From: Candidatus Zipacnadia bacterium
GTDB lineage: Bacteria; Armatimonadota; Zipacnadia; Zipacnadales; UBA5352
DNA length: 33,509 bases
NCBI GenBank assembly: GCA_029820045.1
Contig: JALGVE010000007.1
Location: 1 to 33,509 of the forward strand
Direction: 5' to 3'
Shown: positions 29,876-33,509 of the stretch, one piece after another
Position numbering within the stretch: position 1 is the first letter of the stretch
Layout of the letters: every line of letters begins with the position of its first letter
Made by a program: the position numbers and the translations under genes
The notes under the pieces: generated by a model
What the model was told of the DNA's origin: nothing
What the model saw: the letters and a program-made list of their open reading frames with translations, nothing else
Databases searched by the model: none

Positions 29876-31174
29876 CTAACGGCCAAGGTCCCCCAGGCGC
29901 ACGACGGCCCGCTCCTCAAACATGCTCGCCATTGCGTCTCGCACGGCTTCAGCGCGCACGGCGGCAATCCTCGCGGGCAGCAGCGTGTCCAGTCTGTATC
30001 CGGCCGCGCCGCCGAGAAGCTCGAAGACGCCGAGATAGTGAGCTATGTCATAGTTGGACTGATGCCGGAGGGCATGTTTGCCGACCATGTAGCGCTTGGC
30101 CCGCCGCAATTCATCGGCGGGCGGCGGCTTGGTCATGAGCCGCTCGATTTCGCGTTCGACCACCCGGGCTACCTCGGCGAGCTTGTCTCGGTCACAAGTG
30201 ACCAGGACGCTAGCGGTGGGCGCGATCGTCGAGGGCGTGATGTCCGTGATGATCGTGTAGGCCAGCGAACGGTCCCGGCGTAGGGCCTTGTAGAGCCGCG
30301 AGTCCATTCCCGAGCCGAGCAGCGCCATGGCTGTGGACGCCGCCGGATAAAGCGGCGAGGTCAAGTCCACGGCCCTCCCCCCCAGCGCGTAGATACCCGT
30401 TGCACTCGGGCCGGGCAACTGCGCGCTGTTCGGACCGGACGCTGGCGGTGGCGCGGGCGCCTCCTCGGCCCTGCCACCGGGCAGCAGGGAAGCGAGTGGC
30501 TGCACCAGGGCACGCTCACAATCGTCGGCGGTTATGCCCCCGCTTACTGAGATAACCGTGCAGTTGGGCAGGTAGTGTGTGGTGTGAAAGCTCCTGATCT
30601 GCTCGAGCGTGATGCCAGCGACCGTCTCGGGTTCGCCAAGTCCGTAGTGCCCGGCGCCAAGCCCGGGATAGAGGCGCTCGTACAACGCGTCCAGCACATG
30701 GGTCTCGCTGACTTCCGCCCGGGCAGCAACGGCACGGATAAGCCGGGCGCGCTCTACCTCAAGAGCCGCGGCGGAAAGCTGCGGCGTGAACAGGACCTCG
30801 CGCAGGATCCTCGCGCAATCCTCGAACCCCTCGACGGGAGCAGCGATTATGAGTTCAACGTAATCGGACGCCGTCGCCGTTTCGACGCGAGCCGCCACCT
30901 GGCGCAGTTCCTGTTCGTGGCCTGAGGCACGGCCGAGCATCTGCTGCGTGAGGTGACGTATGCCGATGCCCTGGCGCAACTCATGCAGGACCGTGGCGCG
31001 CACGAAGGCGCAGAGCACCACGGTCTGCGTCGGCTGGTTCCTCTGAAAGACCACACGGAGCCCGTTGTCAAGTTGGAACTTACGCGGGACCGGCGCTTCA
31101 GCCAGCGACTGGTTGAGGCCAAGCGTCAGAACACAGGCGCCGATCACCGCGGCATTGCGCAGATGACGAAACAT
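29876..31174 (-). CDS. M16 (pitrilysin-like) peptidase homologue lacking the zinc motif
   Basis: This 432-aa exported protein has a signal peptide of about 26 residues and two M16-type halves. The N-terminal strand LDNGLRVVFQRNQPTQTVVLCAFVRA and HTTHYLPNCTVISVSGGI are characteristic of the family. The catalytic HxxEH is replaced by H74-L-T-Q-Q78: the first histidine remains, while the catalytic Glu and second His are both Gln. It therefore should not hydrolyse peptides alone; it may be the inactive partner of a heterodimeric M16 protease or a binding protein. The reading frame is open upstream into the TPR gene, but the ATG at 31174 follows cggagcctcc and gives the signal peptide. It starts 37 nt after the TPR gene. 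Confidence 0.85.
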   Translation of the reverse strand: MFRHLRNAAVIGACVLTLGLNQSLAEAPVPRKFQLDNGLRVVFQRNQPTQTVVLCAFVRATVLHELRQGIGIRHLTQQMLGRASGHEQELRQVAARVETATASDYVELIIAAPVEGFEDCARILREVLFTPQLSAAALEVERARLIRAVAARAEVSETHVLDALYERLYPGLGAGHYGLGEPETVAGITLEQIRSFHTTHYLPNCTVISVSGGITADDCERALVQPLASLLPGGRAEEAPAPPPASGPNSAQLPGPSATGIYALGGRAVDLTSPLYPAASTAMALLGSGMDSRLYKALRRDRSLAYTIITDITPSTIAPTASVLVTCDRDKLAEVARVVEREIERLMTKPPPADELRRAKRYMVGKHALRHQSNYDIAHYLGVFELLGGAAGYRLDTLLPARIAAVRAEAVRDAMASMFEERAVVRLGDLGR

Positions 31175-31211
31175 GGAGGCTCCGATTCCTGGCGAGGCTC
31201 GCCCCGCCGTG

Positions 31212-33170
31212 TCAGCCTGCCTGAAGTCTCTCGATTGCCTCCTTCGCCTCCGGGTTGTTGCTCTGCGCGGCCAGGGCCTGGCCGTAGGCGGTAAGGGCCT
31301 CGTGCGGCTTGCCCTCTCGCTCGAAGAGGGCGCCCAGGGAGACGTAGATGCCAGCGTCAACCTCCGGGCCCGGGGAGATATCCAGCGCAGTCCTGAGGAC
31401 CTCTTCCGCCGCGCGGTACTGCGGCAGCTCGACGTAGGCCTGGGCGAGCTGTAACATGGCGTCGAGGTAGGCGGGATCGAGAGCCAGGGCCTGGTTGAGG
31501 GCCTCGACTTCCTCCTTATACATGCCCGTATAGTGGTAGGTGCGGGCGACAAGATAGTACAGATAGCTGCGCTGGTAGGCAGTGTTGGCAAGGGACGGCG
31601 TGGGGATGAGTTTGAGCGCCTTCTCGTACTGGGTTCTGGCCCGGTGCCAGGAGCCGAGTTGGAAGAAGGTGTTCCCCAGATTCGTGTAGGACTGGTGCTG
31701 GTTAGGGTCCGCGTGAATGGCCTTGGTGAAGTGCTCGCTGGCGAGGCCGAACTCGCCCAGGTAGTAGTAAGCGAGGCCGGCGGCGTTGTGAGCGTCAACG
31801 TTGTCCGGGTCCAGCAGCAGGGCGGTCTGCGCGGAGTTGATGGCCTCGTCATAGTCCTCGTTGATTCGCTGCGCCGAAGAGAGACTGGCGTATAGCTCCG
31901 CGTTGTTGGGATCGAGGTCAATGGCTGTCTGGAGGTCCTGAGTAGCTTTGTCGCCCTCGCCCAGCGCTACGAAGGCCCGGGCCCGATACAGCAGGGCCTG
32001 GACGTAGTTGGGGTCCTTGTCGAGGGCGAGGTCGAACTGCGCCACAGCCTCGTCCCAGTCGTGAGAGGTGATGTTGCGGTCAGGATCGGAGATGTAGGTG
32101 GCGGCTTGGAAGGAGTATATTTCGCCGAGGCACTCGTAGGCGGGGGCGTAGGCATCGTTGTAGCTGAGGGCTTCCTCTGCCTTGGCTATCCCCTGATCCA
32201 CTATGCGCACGGACTGGAATAGCAGGCCGCGCTCGGAGAAGGCCTGCTGGGCCTCGTGCAGGAGCGTACGGCCGATCTTGGCGTGGGGCAGAGGGTCGGC
32301 CGGATTGCCGCCCTCGTTGAGCACGAGGGCGTGGCGATAGGCAGTGCGGGCGCGGGCCCACTCCTTGTTGGCGTCCGCTGCGTCGCCGGTAGCAATGTTG
32401 AGCGCGGGCCGGAGCCCGAGATCAATGGCGAACTCACTTGCCCTGCTGTATTTCTCCGCCAGGTCCTCCTTGGCATGCTGCTTGTCCCGCTGCTCCTTCG
32501 GACTGAGGGTTCGGCGCTCCTCTTTCTTCGTTAGCTCCTCAACGCGACCGACCAGGCGGTCCCACTCCTTGAGTATCTCTGAAGCCTTGTCGAACTCCTT
32601 GAGAGCGCGTTCGTACTCCTTGAGTTGGTACTGACAGAGGCCCGCCGTATAGATGGCCTCTACGAAGTTCTCGTTCGCGTCCACCGCTTGCTTGAGGACC
32701 TCGATGGCGTCCCGGTAGCGCCCGGAGTAGTAGTAGGCACGCCCCAAGGCGTTGAACACCTCACCGAGCCCGGAACCCTCGCGTTTGCGCAACTCGTCCT
32801 CGTAGGCGCCGATGGCCTGGTCATAGGCCCCCTGTAGCTCGTAGAGTTCACCCATGTGGAAGGAGATGCCTGGACGGCCCGGCCGCAGTTCCACGGCCTT
32901 GCGCAGGGCCGCCAGCGCGCCCTCGTAGTCACCAGTGCGGAGCTTGCAGACACCGAGGTAGTACCAGGCAGGTTCGAGGCTCTCATTGGCCTTGGTCAGG
33001 GCCTCGAGCTTCGGTATCGCTTGAGTGTAGGAGTGTTCCTCGAAGAGCTTGACGGCCTCCGCGAGGTCTTGACTGAGATCCTGCGCCCACAGGGGCGCGG
33101 ATTGCACCAGGACGCAGCCAATGATAGCGTACACAGTCAAAGCTGCGCTCAACCGGCTCGTGCTCGTCAT
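31212..33170 (-). CDS. Secreted TPR-repeat protein
   Basis: This 652-aa exported protein has a signal peptide of about 30 residues (ending near PLWAQ). Nearly all the rest is tetratricopeptide repeats, about a dozen, with recurrent W/Y-x-x-L-G and A-x-x-x-x-x-x-A-L-x-x-D-P patterns, interrupted by a charged coiled-coil-like stretch (about 190-245, with KKEERRT and SPKEQRDKQHAKED). TPR solenoids are protein-protein scaffolds. ATG 33170 follows aagggagag. It heads a run with the M16 homologue, the PQQ-propeller and the LapA gene, so it may scaffold an envelope complex with them; this is inference. Confidence 0.87.
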   Translation of the reverse strand: MTSTSRLSAALTVYAIIGCVLVQSAPLWAQDLSQDLAEAVKLFEEHSYTQAIPKLEALTKANESLEPAWYYLGVCKLRTGDYEGALAALRKAVELRPGRPGISFHMGELYELQGAYDQAIGAYEDELRKREGSGLGEVFNALGRAYYYSGRYRDAIEVLKQAVDANENFVEAIYTAGLCQYQLKEYERALKEFDKASEILKEWDRLVGRVEELTKKEERRTLSPKEQRDKQHAKEDLAEKYSRASEFAIDLGLRPALNIATGDAADANKEWARARTAYRHALVLNEGGNPADPLPHAKIGRTLLHEAQQAFSERGLLFQSVRIVDQGIAKAEEALSYNDAYAPAYECLGEIYSFQAATYISDPDRNITSHDWDEAVAQFDLALDKDPNYVQALLYRARAFVALGEGDKATQDLQTAIDLDPNNAELYASLSSAQRINEDYDEAINSAQTALLLDPDNVDAHNAAGLAYYYLGEFGLASEHFTKAIHADPNQHQSYTNLGNTFFQLGSWHRARTQYEKALKLIPTPSLANTAYQRSYLYYLVARTYHYTGMYKEEVEALNQALALDPAYLDAMLQLAQAYVELPQYRAAEEVLRTALDISPGPEVDAGIYVSLGALFEREGKPHEALTAYGQALAAQSNNPEAKEAIERLQAG

Positions 33171-33213
33171 CCGGTAGCTCTCCCTTCCGAGCGACGGACG
33201 GCTTTGCGCGGGC

Positions 33214-33242
33214 ATTATATGGTATAGCCCTGGCCTTGTCAA
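33214..33242 (-). promoter_or_regulatory. Perfect consensus sigma-70 promoter of the TPR gene
   Basis: On the minus strand -35 TTGACA (33242-33237) and -10 TATAAT (33219-33214) are both perfect matches with 17 bp between them. Transcription would start near 33207, giving a leader of about 37 nt that includes the aagggagag ribosome site. This suggests strong, constitutive expression of the TPR gene and perhaps of the genes downstream. Confidence 0.85.
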
Positions 33243-33339
33243 CGAGAGACGGCGGGGAATCAGGAGCATCGTTTTTAGCTGGCTGGTGGGTGTGAAGTCT
33301 TCTGAGTAGGGCCGGGACCTCTGTCGCGCCGCATTGAGA

Positions 33340-33509
33340 GTCGGGCTAGGAAGCGCGACCTACGCGGGCCGGGAGCCGTTGGAGGGGTCGGGCTTCAGCC
33401 CGGCCCGCGACCCGCGAGACGCGATCTGAACGCGGTACGGAGGGCGGGGCTTCAGCCCCGCCAGGCAGAGACGCCTCAGAACGGCAACGCCCGGCAGGAC
33501 TGAAGTCCT
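33340..33509. repeat. Repeat-rich non-coding region at window edge
   Basis: Hairpins in order are: 33340-33359, a decayed gtcggg...gcgac copy of the family at 27085; 33389-33402, cgggct-tc-agcccg; 33443-33462, a 9-bp perfect stem ggcggggct-tc-agccccgcc; and 33496-33509, aggact-ga-agtcct, cut by the window end. No gene is visible between 33243 and 33509. Confidence 0.75.

Noticed and set aside
31175-31921. N-terminal extension of the M16 homologue
   Set aside because: The extension is Thr/Ser/Pro/Arg-rich and overlaps the TPR gene in another frame; ATG 31174 has a ribosome site and signal peptide.

Overview
The window is a GC-rich stretch of bacterial chromosome with housekeeping genes (holB, topA, dprA) set among secreted carbohydrate-active and envelope proteins. 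Signal peptides, a lipobox, TPR, PQQ-type propeller and carboxypeptidase-regulatory-like modules point to a Gram-negative-type, uncultivated, polysaccharide-degrading lineage. The abundance of GC-rich hairpin repeats, two TIM-barrel sugar isomerases and large multi-modular sugar-acting proteins would suit Armatimonadota or a Planctomycetota-like group. That placement is a guess from gene style only. No rRNA, tRNA, CRISPR array, integrase or transposase was recognised.

Layout. 1-72: tail of a gene entering from the left. 73-394: intergenic hairpin repeats. 395-952 (+): YfcE-like phosphoesterase. 953-1355: strong hairpins between convergent genes. 1356-2204 (-): sugar phosphate isomerase/epimerase. 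2303-3553 (+): DNA polymerase III delta prime. 3615-8834 (+): giant secreted multi-domain glycoside-hydrolase-like protein, followed by a DUF4380-type lipoprotein (8907-10313). A hairpin cluster and an alpha/beta hydrolase (10618-11391, +) follow. 11392-11966 is non-coding and contains a five-copy 52-bp tandem repeat.

On the minus strand, 16554 down to 11967 holds a DNA methyltransferase with a C-terminal Mrr-like domain, a HicB-HicA toxin-antitoxin pair and a secreted alpha/alpha-toroid protein. The methyltransferase and hicB each have a promoter candidate with a palindrome in or next to it. Divergent from the methyltransferase is a plus-strand pair, a second TIM-barrel isomerase and a secreted protein with about eight carboxypeptidase-regulatory-like repeats (16741-19965). 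An unrecognised 193-aa protein lies at 20063-20644 (-).

From 33170 down to 20872 all genes are on the minus strand: TPR protein, catalytically degenerate M16 peptidase homologue, PQQ-propeller protein, LapA-like membrane protein, then (after a 560-bp gap with a 98-bp triple repeat) dprA, topA and a membrane spermidine-synthase-like protein whose start overlaps topA. The TPR gene has a perfect consensus sigma-70 promoter.

The most distinctive features are the density and variety of palindromic repeats, including one family that has entered the reading frame of the giant secreted protein without breaking it, and the methyltransferase/HicBA block. I found no clearly new multi-gene system; the best candidates are listed with tests.
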